NCBI GenBank assembly: GCA_050014815.1
Contig: JBEKCP010000039.1
Coordinates: forward strand, 1-19,108
Length of the DNA stretch: 19,108 bases
Direction: 5' to 3'
Source: JBEKCP01 sp050014815
Lineage (GTDB): Bacteria > Planctomycetota > Planctomycetia > Pirellulales > Thermoguttaceae
A program made the translations under genes and the position numbers. The stretch's first letter is position 1. Each line of letters opens with the position of its first letter. Positions 1-7,059 of the stretch are shown here, in pieces. Below the pieces are notes generated by a model. It was not told the origin of the DNA. It made no database searches and worked only from the letters and a program-made list of their open reading frames with translations.

Positions 1-1
1 G

Positions 2-706
2 TCGGCGCCGCCGCCGACCCGCGACACCGCCTCCACCCAGGACGCCGGCGCCTCGGGGAGGCTAACCTCGCTGATGAAGACCGTCGAGTCGAAGCTCAGC
101 GCAGGCCAGGTGGCCGAGGCCCACTTGCTCCTGAGCTCGCTCTACGACGATCCGCAGGTCCCGCCCGAGCAGGCCCGACAGATCACGCGGCTGCTGGATC
201 AGATGGCTGCCTCGGTCGTCTATTCGCGGCAGCACCTGCTGGAGCAGCCCTATCGCGTGCGGCCGGGCGATACGCTGGACCGCATTGCCGAGTCATATAG
301 CGTGCCACCGCAGTTATTGGCGAAGATCAACGGGATTCGCGACCCGCGGAACCTGACGCCGGGCCGGGAGCTGAAGGTCGTTCGCGGCCCCTTCAGCGCC
401 TTGATCGACCTCAACAGGCGCGAGTTGACGCTCATGGTCCAGGGCCGCTATGCCGGCCGGTTCCCCATCGACCTGGGCCACGACGCGGCCGTGGCGCCGG
501 GCACGTACATGGTCCGGGACAAGAAGGACGATCGCGCCACCGGCCGCGACCCCATCGCGGGCTATGCAGGCTCGTTTTGGATCTCCCTGGGTGGTCCAGT
601 CGCCATCAGCGACAGAAACCGCGGGTCCGTGGCGCTGGGCGACCGGGACCTGGAAGACGTCTTCGGCATCTTGTCGGTCGGCTCGCGCGTGGTAATTCAG
701 CGGTGA
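2..706 (+). CDS. LysM domain / degenerate L,D-transpeptidase-fold protein (5' partial)
   Basis: The frame is open to the left edge of the window, so the true start and any signal peptide lie outside; the first internal ATG is at 74. Counting from that ATG, a helical TPR-like segment (1-55) precedes a LysM peptidoglycan-binding domain (about 58-103, YRVRPGDTLDRIA and LTPGRELKVV). A C-terminal YkuD/L,D-transpeptidase-like beta domain follows (107-210). Such proteins normally crosslink peptidoglycan or anchor to it in the periplasm. The end of the domain keeps the family look (DLEDVFGILSVGSRVVI), but the stretch that should read HG...GCIR is GSVAL, so the catalytic cysteine is replaced by Ser185 and the HG histidine is absent. 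The protein is therefore probably a non-catalytic wall-binding protein; this is inference. The stop overlaps the start of the next gene by four bases (GTGA), suggesting translational coupling. Confidence 0.85.
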   Translation, partial: SAPPPTRDTASTQDAGASGRLTSLMKTVESKLSAGQVAEAHLLLSSLYDDPQVPPEQARQITRLLDQMAASVVYSRQHLLEQPYRVRPGDTLDRIAESYSVPPQLLAKINGIRDPRNLTPGRELKVVRGPFSALIDLNRRELTLMVQGRYAGRFPIDLGHDAAVAPGTYMVRDKKDDRATGRDPIAGYAGSFWISLGGPVAISDRNRGSVALGDRDLEDVFGILSVGSRVVIQR

Positions 707-3700
707 GCCCCCGGATCGTCCATAGCGCCGCAAGCCTGGTCATCGTGCTGGTGGCCTATTGGACCTACTCGCTTCTGGCCGTGCCGCTGATCGAGCCGCC
801 CGCCGGTCCACGCACGGAACACCCCGAGGGCGACGGTCCTGGGCCGGGTCCGCCCCCCTCGCTGGCAAAGGACCTGGAAAAGCTGTTCCCGCCCGGCTCG
901 TGGGAGCTTCAAGAGCCCAAGGCGCTGGCCAGCGATCAGGCCATCCTGCTCATCGAGAAGTACGACAACCTGGGCGACGGCTGGGTGGATCTGTTCCCGC
1001 TGGCCGTGCTCTTCCTGCCGGACGACCCGAACATGGAGCTTTCCGAGCGGATCCAACGGGCCACGGTGTTGGAGGCGCCCGAGGGGGCGCGGGTCCGGTT
1101 CGATCGGCCACTGAGCCTCTCACGGCTGCAGATCGGCCAGTTGGTCGAGGGGAGACTTCGCGGCCCGGTGACGATCCGCAACCGCGGCAAACGGCCCGAC
1201 CATCGAGACGACCTCCTGGTGACCACCAGCAACGTCGAGCTGAGCCAAGAGCGGGTCTGGACGCCCGAGCCGGTCGATTTCCACTGGGGCCCGACCTTCG
1301 GACGGGGCCGCCAGATGGAGATCAAACTGCGGCCGCGGGAGGGGACTACAGGGAAGCAACGCTCGGGGCCGAACGTCGGCGGCATCGAGCAGTTCGAGGT
1401 CCAGTTCCTCGATCGGCTCCACCTGGAGCAGCCGCCGCCGCTGGCGGGCGAAAGCCCCCGCGCCGAGCGCCCGGGGGAAAGCCCCCGGACTGCTGTCCGG
1501 GGGGTCTCGGGAGCGGGCAACCGCCCCGGCATGGCCGGCCCGGGAGGAGCGTCCCCCGCGTGGCCCATCGAAATCACTTGCCGCGGGCCGTTCCGGTTCG
1601 ACGCGGTCCGGCAAGTGGCGACATTTCAGGACCAAGTCGAGGTATTGCGAATCCGCCCGTCGGGCCCCAACGATCGGGTCGGCGCCGACTTGCTGTCGGT
1701 ATTGTTTACGCCGAGCGAGAAGGCGGGCGCCCGGCCTGCGGCGGGCGCCCCGGCCGCGACGGCGAAGACCCGCTCGACGGGCTTCGATCTGGAGCCCCGC
1801 CGGATCATTGCCCAGGGCCGGCCCGCCACCGTCGCCGCGCCGGCCGACAAGGTGTTCGCCGAGGGCGAACGGATCGAGTATGACCTGAAGACAGGCGCGG
1901 TCTCCGTGGAGCATGCCCGGGAGGCCGTGCTCCAGCAGGGCGCCAATGAGATCCGCGCCCGATCGCTCCGCTACGAGCCGGCGGAGCCGGGCCGGCTGGG
2001 ACAGGCCTGGGCCAAGGGGCCGGGCTGGTTCCGCGGGATGCTGACCAACAGGACCGGCTATGCGGCGGAGCCGGCCGGACACCCGGCCGAGGAGCCGGCC
2101 GGACAGCCGGTCGAGGCCCACTGGCTGGACCAGCTCGAGATCCACCCCGAGGGCCAGTACCAGCACGTCTCGCTCACGGGCGGCGCCGGCATCAAGTCGC
2201 AGAGTACGGGGAAACTCGACGCCCGCGAGATCCATTTCTGGCTCTCGGAGCTGCCTGCCTCCGACGGACGAGGGCAGAGCCGGCTCCAGCCCGATCGCAT
2301 GCTGGCCCAGGGGGAGGTGAAGATCGATTCGCCGCAGTTGTCCGGCTCGACCGAGCGGCTGGAGATAACGTTCACTCCGGCGCTGCCGGCCGCTATGCGA
2401 CCCGGTGCGGTCGCCGGGCCAATGGGCCCCCCTCCGCCGGCGACCCCCGGCATGGCGCCGGCGACGCCGGGCGGCCAGGCCCCCGGCGCCGGGCCCGGTG
2501 CGACGCAGCATATAGACGTCCAGGGCCGGCTCATCCAGGCCCGCATGCTCCTGGGCGATCAGCAGCAGCCTCAACAACAGCAGGCCCAACTGACGACCCT
2601 CGCGGTTGATGGAAACGTCTGCCTCCGCCAGACCCAAACGTCCCAGCCGGGCGAGCAGCCGCTGTTGGTGACGGGCTCTCGACTCGACGTGACGGATGCC
2701 AACCTGCCGTCGGCCCAAGCGATCGTGACCGGCTCGCCGGCCCACTTCGAGGCCCGCGGACTGAACCTCACCGGATCGAACATCCATTTCCATCGCGGCG
2801 AGAATCGCGTCTGGATCGACGGCGAGGGATGGATGCTCGTTCCCATGGACCGGGACCTCGAAGGCCGGCCGCTTGCCAATGCCGTGCCGGTCAGGATCGA
2901 TTGGCGGCGCCTGATGGAGTTCGACGGCAAGGTGGCCCACTTCGAAGACCAGGTCGTCGGCACCGGCCCAACCGAACAGTGGCACACCGATAAGATGTAC
3001 GTCTCGTTCCAGAAGCGGGTGGTCTTTACCGAGCCCAATCCCCGCGAGCCGCCCCAGATGGAGCAGGTCGCCTGCCTGGGCGGAGTGCTGTTCGAGAACC
3101 GGACGTTCCAGGCCGGCCAGCCGGTCTCGTACGACCGCATGAAAGTGCCGGACCTCGTCGTCAACATGATCAGCGGGGATCTGAAGTCGGGCGGGCCGGG
3201 CTGGCTGATCGACGTTCGCCGCGGCTCGCCCGGCATTGCGAAGCCGCAAGCGGTAAGACCGACGGCGGCAGACCCCTCGCAACTGACGTGCCTGCACCTG
3301 CGGTACCTGGGGTCCATCACGGGCAACATCCGCAGCAAGCAGACGACCTTTCACGACCAGGTCCGCGCCGCCTATGCCCCGGTGCCGGCGCAGGCCTGGC
3401 TGGCCACGCTCGAAAGCGACGACCCGGCGGTCCTGGGGCCGAGATCGGTCGTCCTTCACAGCGACCACCTGACCGTAACCGACATGGGTCCCGGCTCCCC
3501 GGCCGGAGCGGCCGGCGGCGGTCACTCCGAGATGACGGCGTTCGGCAACGTCGTGGCCGAAGGCTGCGCGCTCGGGCCCAACGGCAAACTCCGGAACTAC
3601 ACGGCTCGCGCGACGCGAATGAGCTACGCCCAGGCCAAGGACATGGCCGTGCTGGAGGGCGACGGAAGGACCGACGCCCAACTCTTCATCCAAGAGGGCG

Positions 3701-3867
3701 AGGGCACGGTGCCGACGCGGCTGGACGGGCAGAAGATCCTCTATCGGCCCGGCGCGGACGGCGGCAGTATCGACGGTGCCCGGTCGCTGGAGTTGAACCA
3801 AGCGCCCGACGGCCGGTGGAATAAAGGGACGAAACTCAATACAATGCCCATGAACGGGAAAAGGTGA
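703..3867 (+). CDS. Giant membrane-anchored LptC/LptA (OstA)-like protein
   Basis: GTG at 703 overlaps the preceding stop and gives a 1054-aa protein. The open frame extends upstream to 577, but that part overlaps the previous gene. One membrane segment (about residues 8-29) is followed by a periplasmic region, an arrangement like LptC. The first region (about 65-215) contains LptC-like phrases (LLVTTSNVELSQERVWTP, GRGRQMEIKL). Several later blocks read like OstA/LptA beta-jellyroll repeats (for example FAEGERIEYDLKTG, MLAQGEVKIDSPQLSG, FDGKVAHFEDQVVG, MTAFGNVVAEG). Members of this fold carry lipopolysaccharide from the inner to the outer membrane. Here several units appear fused, separated by Pro/Gly-rich (about 574-599) and Gln-rich (about 619-629) linkers. 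A role in outer-membrane glycolipid transport is inferred. Neither LptB nor LptF/G lies in the window. Typical LptA or LptC is only about 180-200 aa. The assignment rests on reading patterns, not a search. Confidence 0.75.
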   Translation: MSPRIVHSAASLVIVLVAYWTYSLLAVPLIEPPAGPRTEHPEGDGPGPGPPPSLAKDLEKLFPPGSWELQEPKALASDQAILLIEKYDNLGDGWVDLFPLAVLFLPDDPNMELSERIQRATVLEAPEGARVRFDRPLSLSRLQIGQLVEGRLRGPVTIRNRGKRPDHRDDLLVTTSNVELSQERVWTPEPVDFHWGPTFGRGRQMEIKLRPREGTTGKQRSGPNVGGIEQFEVQFLDRLHLEQPPPLAGESPRAERPGESPRTAVRGVSGAGNRPGMAGPGGASPAWPIEITCRGPFRFDAVRQVATFQDQVEVLRIRPSGPNDRVGADLLSVLFTPSEKAGARPAAGAPAATAKTRSTGFDLEPRRIIAQGRPATVAAPADKVFAEGERIEYDLKTGAVSVEHAREAVLQQGANEIRARSLRYEPAEPGRLGQAWAKGPGWFRGMLTNRTGYAAEPAGHPAEEPAGQPVEAHWLDQLEIHPEGQYQHVSLTGGAGIKSQSTGKLDAREIHFWLSELPASDGRGQSRLQPDRMLAQGEVKIDSPQLSGSTERLEITFTPALPAAMRPGAVAGPMGPPPPATPGMAPATPGGQAPGAGPGATQHIDVQGRLIQARMLLGDQQQPQQQQAQLTTLAVDGNVCLRQTQTSQPGEQPLLVTGSRLDVTDANLPSAQAIVTGSPAHFEARGLNLTGSNIHFHRGENRVWIDGEGWMLVPMDRDLEGRPLANAVPVRIDWRRLMEFDGKVAHFEDQVVGTGPTEQWHTDKMYVSFQKRVVFTEPNPREPPQMEQVACLGGVLFENRTFQAGQPVSYDRMKVPDLVVNMISGDLKSGGPGWLIDVRRGSPGIAKPQAVRPTAADPSQLTCLHLRYLGSITGNIRSKQTTFHDQVRAAYAPVPAQAWLATLESDDPAVLGPRSVVLHSDHLTVTDMGPGSPAGAAGGGHSEMTAFGNVVAEGCALGPNGKLRNYTARATRMSYAQAKDMAVLEGDGRTDAQLFIQEGEGTVPTRLDGQKILYRPGADGGSIDGARSLELNQAPDGRWNKGTKLNTMPMNGKR

Positions 3868-3879
3868 CAGGCACCTTTT
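3859..3879. repeat. 8-bp hairpin over the stop of the OstA-like gene
   Basis: Arms AAAAGGTG (3859-3866) and CACCTTTT (3872-3879) flank a 5-base loop. The TGA stop lies at the end of the left arm. A stem followed by TTTT could act as a weak intrinsic terminator. It also resembles a family of short dispersed hairpins common in such genomes. Confidence 0.5.
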
Positions 3880-3889
3880 GTGCGATGGT

Positions 3890-4007
3890 CCCCTCTCCCT
3901 CCGGGAGTGGGTTAGGGTGTGGGCGCGCCAGCGAGGATTCCGCTTTTCCAATTTGCGTGCCCAGCGTAGATCACCCTCACCCCGGCCCTCTCCCGGAGGG
4001 AGAGGGG
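3890..4007. repeat. 18-bp perfect inverted repeat, REP-like
   Basis: CCCCTCTCCCTCCGGGAG (3890-3907) is matched by its exact reverse complement at 3990-4007, with 82 bases between. The element fills most of the 198-base gap before hpt. It resembles widespread CCCTCTCCC-type intergenic repeats. In RNA it could form a long stem. Confidence 0.8.
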
Positions 4008-4065
4008 GACTACTCGCGGAGCCCTCCCAGCATTTTGCAAAAGTCCACCTAGAACCGGGACATCC

Positions 4066-4605
4066 ATGAAAACCCTCATCACCCAAGAACAGCTCCAGGA
4101 GCGCATAACGCAACTGGCGGCGGAGATCCGCCAGCACTACCAGGGACGCCCCCTGACGATCGTCGGCGTGCTGATCGGCAGCATCGTCTTTCTGGCCGAC
4201 CTGATCCGGAGGCTCGATCTGCCGCTGCGGGTCGGGTTGGTCCAGGCCCGCAACGACCGCGAGGGGAGCACCCGGCCCGGGCCGCTGGTAATCAATCTCG
4301 ACCTGCTCTCCTCCGGCGTGCAGGGGCGAGACGTGCTCCTGGTCGACGACATCTTCGACACCGGCAACACGCTTTGGGAGCTGGTGCCGCAGATCGACGA
4401 GTTGGGTCCCGCGAGCGTCCGCAGCGCGGTGTTGCTGCGCAAGGCGGGGCGGAGCAAGGTCTCGATGAAGCCGGACTTCGTGGCCTTCGACATTCCCGAC
4501 ACCTTCGTGGTCGGCTACGGCCTGGACTACCGCGATCTCTACCGCAATCTCCCCTACGTGGCCTCGCTGGCGCCGTCGGAGATAAGCGAGGAGCCGAGCC
4601 GGTGA
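4066..4605 (+). CDS. hpt: Hypoxanthine phosphoribosyltransferase
   Basis: This 179-aa cytoplasmic purine-salvage enzyme is predicted to join hypoxanthine (or guanine) to PRPP, giving IMP/GMP and pyrophosphate. The type I phosphoribosyltransferase signature is clear: VLLVDDIFDTGNT (about 90-102), with the acidic pair and DTGNT loop that bind PRPP. The N-terminal GVLIGSIVFLADL (34-46) is the HPRT pyrophosphate loop region. The C-terminal FVVGYGLDYRDLYRNLPYV (about 147-165) is the HPRT purine-binding signature. The mobile loop region (ARNDREGSTRPG, 61-72) departs from the usual SYG-containing sequence, but length and order fit the family. The following glycosyltransferase overlaps the stop by four bases, although the two functions are unrelated. 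Confidence 0.92.
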   Translation: MKTLITQEQLQERITQLAAEIRQHYQGRPLTIVGVLIGSIVFLADLIRRLDLPLRVGLVQARNDREGSTRPGPLVINLDLLSSGVQGRDVLLVDDIFDTGNTLWELVPQIDELGPASVRSAVLLRKAGRSKVSMKPDFVAFDIPDTFVVGYGLDYRDLYRNLPYVASLAPSEISEEPSR

Positions 4606-5759
4606 GGCCGCTGCGGCTGCTGATGGTGGCGCGGCGATTCTGGCCGCTCTCAGGCGCGGCAGAGAAGACGGCGGCCCGCCTGGCCGTCGGATTGGCCGGC
4701 CGGCAATGCCGGCCCACGATCCTCACGGCCCGCTGGCACCCCCGCTGGCCCGAGCGCATCTCCTGGCACGAGTTGCCGGTGGTGCGGATCTCTCCGTCGC
4801 CGCTAGGCCGGTGGAACACATGGCGGTACGCCCGGGCGGTGGCCCGCTGGCTCCGGCGGCACCAGGATGAGTTCGATCTGGTCTACGTCTGGGGCTTGCA
4901 GGACGAGGCCGGTGCCGCGGTGCGGGCCCTGGGCTCGCGGCGGCCGATCGTGCTCCGGGCCGACCGGGCGGGCCGTTACGGCGATTGCTTCCGGCAGATC
5001 GACTCCGCCAGCGGACGAAGGAACAAGGGGCTCTGCCCGTGCGCCCGTGCGGTGGTCGCCCCGACGCCCACCCTGCGCCGCGAGCTGGAGGCGGCCGGAT
5101 ATCCCCGCCGGCGGATCCACGACATCCCGCTGGGAGTTCCAGCCCTTTCGCCCCGGAACGCCCAGACCCGGGCGGCCGCCCGGAACCTGCTGGGCGAGGC
5201 CAGCGCGGCGCTTCGGGTGGCGCCGTGGGAGCAGTTGGTCGTTTCGACGGTCCGGGTGGCGGCCGGCCGAGGATGGGAGCACCTGGTCGCGGCCTGGCCG
5301 GAAGTCGTCCGCCGCCGGCCCGGCGCCCGGCTCTGGCTGGCGGGCGAAGCCCCGGACCGGGCGGCCGCCGAGCGCCAGATTGAATTGCTCGGACTGGGCC
5401 GGCAGATCCTCCTGGCCGGCGTTTTCGACGAGTTGGACATGCTCCTGGGCGCCGCCGACCTGGCGGTCGTACCGGCGACGGAGGGCTCTCCGGTGCCCCT
5501 ACTGGAGGCCATGGCCGCCGGGCTCCCCGCCGTGGCGACCGACGTCGCCGGCCACCGCGACCTGGCGGCCGACGGAAGAGAGGCGCTCTTGGTGCCTCCG
5601 GCCGACAGTGCCGCGATGGCGGCCGCCGTCGCGCGGCTCCTGGAAGATTCCGAGTTGGCCGGGCGTCTCGCCTCGGCGGCCCAGGCCCGCGCCGCAAGCG
5701 ACTTCTCCCTTGCACGAATGGTGGAAGAACACCTGGCGCTGTTCGATAGCCTGACGTGA
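4602..5759 (+). CDS. GT4-family glycosyltransferase
   Basis: GTG at 4602 overlaps the hpt stop (GTGA) and gives 385 aa beginning MRPLRLLMVARRFWPLSGAA, the expected first strand and glycine loop of a GT-B fold. An open extension back to 4374 lies inside hpt and is rejected. The C-terminal half holds the nucleotide-sugar-binding region: LLAGVFDELDMLLGAADLAVVP, then the E-x7-E motif EGSPVPLLE (Glu294, Glu302), followed by AMAAGLPAVATDVAG. GT4 enzymes are retaining transferases that use activated sugars to build glycolipids or polysaccharides at the cytoplasmic side of the membrane. The donor and acceptor cannot be told from sequence. Its position downstream of an OstA-like gene is compatible with an envelope glycan role, but that is speculation. 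Confidence 0.88.
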   Translation: MRPLRLLMVARRFWPLSGAAEKTAARLAVGLAGRQCRPTILTARWHPRWPERISWHELPVVRISPSPLGRWNTWRYARAVARWLRRHQDEFDLVYVWGLQDEAGAAVRALGSRRPIVLRADRAGRYGDCFRQIDSASGRRNKGLCPCARAVVAPTPTLRRELEAAGYPRRRIHDIPLGVPALSPRNAQTRAAARNLLGEASAALRVAPWEQLVVSTVRVAAGRGWEHLVAAWPEVVRRRPGARLWLAGEAPDRAAAERQIELLGLGRQILLAGVFDELDMLLGAADLAVVPATEGSPVPLLEAMAAGLPAVATDVAGHRDLAADGREALLVPPADSAAMAAAVARLLEDSELAGRLASAAQARAASDFSLARMVEEHLALFDSLT

Positions 5760-5783
5760 GGCCCGGGCAGGGTGGCACGCCGT

Positions 5784-5853
5784 GTTTAGCGGGCGGGCTT
5801 GCCCGCCGAGTGAATCGTGGGGCAGCCTCGGCGGGCAAGCCCGCCCGCTAAAC
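5784..5853. repeat. 26-bp inverted repeat, family A (GTTTAGCGGGCGGGC)
   Basis: Two perfect 26-base arms (5784-5809 and 5828-5853), each beginning or ending GTTTAGC/GCTAAAC, flank an 18-base loop. A second copy with a decayed left arm lies at 18311-18392. It sits between two convergent genes and could act as a bidirectional terminator. Confidence 0.9.
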
Positions 5854-5874
5854 GTGTTCAACTCGACAGTTTGG

Positions 5875-5899
5875 GCGCGTCGGGCTGGTGTCGAACACA
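5875..5899 (-). repeat. 25-base dispersed repeat, family B, inverted copy
   Basis: Bases 5875-5899 are the exact reverse complement of 15771-15795. The core reads GTGTTCGACACCAGCCCGAC on the minus strand. It ends just before the stop of the next minus-strand gene. Confidence 0.85.
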
Positions 5900-5904
5900 G
5901 CCGC

Positions 5905-6939
5905 TCACACCGGCTTGACCGTGCTGACCCAGAGAAACGGCGTGCCGGCCTCGTCCACGCGGATCTCGAACTTCAGCCGGGCCTGGAACAACAGCTTCCC
6001 GAGCGCCAGGCTGTAATTCGTCCGCTGCTGCGGAAGCGAGACCGAGGCCTTCGCCGGATCGACGCCGTGCCTGGCCATCGCGTTGTGGTCCAAGAGGATC
6101 GGGACCTTGATCTGCCGGCCGATCGCATCCATCACCTGCGACGCCGAGACGTTCTGCACGTTCACGTTGCGGAACTCGAACAAGGCCGGCAGCACTTCGT
6201 TCTGCGGTTTGTCGGGCGGCCAGCCGATCGGCCAGACCTCCCGGTCGAGCTGCGCCTTGGCCACGGCGTACGTCACGGCGCCGCCGCCGGCTCGCGGAAC
6301 CATCGCGAAACCGATCGGCCGCAGGATGCACGCCAGGGCCGTGCCGGAGGAAAGCCCCGACAACTCCTCCTCGATCTTGTCATCGCCGTCGGCCAGCGGT
6401 CCTTCGATCCGAAGCGCCAGGCGGAGCCGGGAGGCGATCTTCTGGACGGCCTCGGCCCTCGTGATGCCCCGGGTGGAAAAGCCGAGGGGCCGGGCCAGGT
6501 CGTCATGCACCTCGTGGAACTGCTTGGCCGAGAGGCCCAACGGGCCGGGCGGCGGGCGGCGGTCGGGCGGGCCCCGCTCGGCCAGATCCGCAAGCCAGGC
6601 GGCCAGCCGCTTCGCCTCGGTCCGGCGGAAGCGGGCCCCGGGAAGGAGCACCTCGTCGCCGCCCGTGAGCACTCCCGTAACCACGTAGACCGGGTTCTCC
6701 TCCGTGCCCCGCACCTCGATCCCGGGCGCAGCGGCGTCCTGGGCGGTGCGGAGCCGGACGTTCTCAATGCCCGCGGAGCGGAGCGCCTTGAGCCAGTCTT
6801 GCAGCGCCAGGGCAGTGCCCGCCTCCGACGCGCCGACAATCTCCAACTGGACCTTGCCGGCGGCGGCAAACGCGGCCGCGGGGGCGATCAGCCCGGCGAG
6901 CACCAACGGGGCAAGAAAGAGAAAACGGTGAAGCGGCAT
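5905..6939 (-). CDS. Secreted protein of unknown function
   Basis: ATG at 6939 gives 344 aa beginning with a classical signal peptide (MPLHRFLFLAPLVLAGLIAP...AFAAA, cleavage near residue 27). The open frame continues upstream to 7971, but that part is antisense to the isomerase gene. I do not recognise an enzyme domain. Residues about 32-150 look like a small alpha/beta domain, followed by a Pro/Arg-rich linker (RGPPDRRPPPGP). The C-terminal part (about 255-344) contains FRNVNVQNVSASQVMDAIGR and SLALGKLLFQARLKFEIRVD, whose rhythm resembles short secretin/TonB N-terminal (STN-like) modules. It is probably periplasmic. A TATAAT box lies 18 bases upstream of the ATG. Confidence 0.8.
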   Translation of the reverse strand: MPLHRFLFLAPLVLAGLIAPAAAFAAAGKVQLEIVGASEAGTALALQDWLKALRSAGIENVRLRTAQDAAAPGIEVRGTEENPVYVVTGVLTGGDEVLLPGARFRRTEAKRLAAWLADLAERGPPDRRPPPGPLGLSAKQFHEVHDDLARPLGFSTRGITRAEAVQKIASRLRLALRIEGPLADGDDKIEEELSGLSSGTALACILRPIGFAMVPRAGGGAVTYAVAKAQLDREVWPIGWPPDKPQNEVLPALFEFRNVNVQNVSASQVMDAIGRQIKVPILLDHNAMARHGVDPAKASVSLPQQRTNYSLALGKLLFQARLKFEIRVDEAGTPFLWVSTVKPV

Positions 6940-6957
6940 AAGGCCAGTCCTAACAGG

Positions 6958-6963
6958 ATTATA
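6958..6963 (-). promoter_or_regulatory. -10 box TATAAT before the secreted protein gene
   Basis: A perfect TATAAT on the minus strand (6963 to 6958) lies 18 bases before the ATG at 6939. No convincing -35 is seen: the expected position falls inside the dispersed motif at 6966-6983. Transcription would start near 6951. Confidence 0.45.
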
Positions 6964-6965
6964 GC

Positions 6966-6983
6966 ATGCGAAGCCGCAAGCGG
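6966..6983 (+). repeat. Dispersed 18-base motif, family C
   Basis: ATGCGAAGCCGCAAGCGG. The same motif occurs at 8650-8667 (inverted, 18/18), 17594-17610 (17 bases) and 3238-3253 (16 bases, inside a coding region). This copy lies between divergent genes, directly upstream of a TATAAT. Confidence 0.85.
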
Positions 6984-7059
6984 CCCCTTCCGCCCTCCGC
7001 GGAGTTGTGTCACAATAACGGGTCCGTCTCATCAAGTAATCCACGAGAAGGAGGATTCC

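Noticed and set aside
577..702. Upstream extension of the OstA-like gene
   Set aside because: It overlaps the LysM gene in another frame. GTG at 703 gives an immediate membrane segment and a GTGA overlap.
1120..4137. A very long minus-strand open frame opposite the OstA-like gene
   Set aside because: It is a high-GC shadow frame. Its translation is Arg/Leu/Ala-rich with no motifs, and the plus strand has a coherent membrane anchor and domain pattern.
4374..4601. Upstream extension of the glycosyltransferase
   Set aside because: It lies within hpt, and GTG at 4602 gives the proper GT-B first strand.
5782..7059. Plus-strand extension of the isomerase gene
   Set aside because: It runs through two repeats and antisense to the secreted protein gene. 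The strong ribosome-binding site is at 7047-7054.
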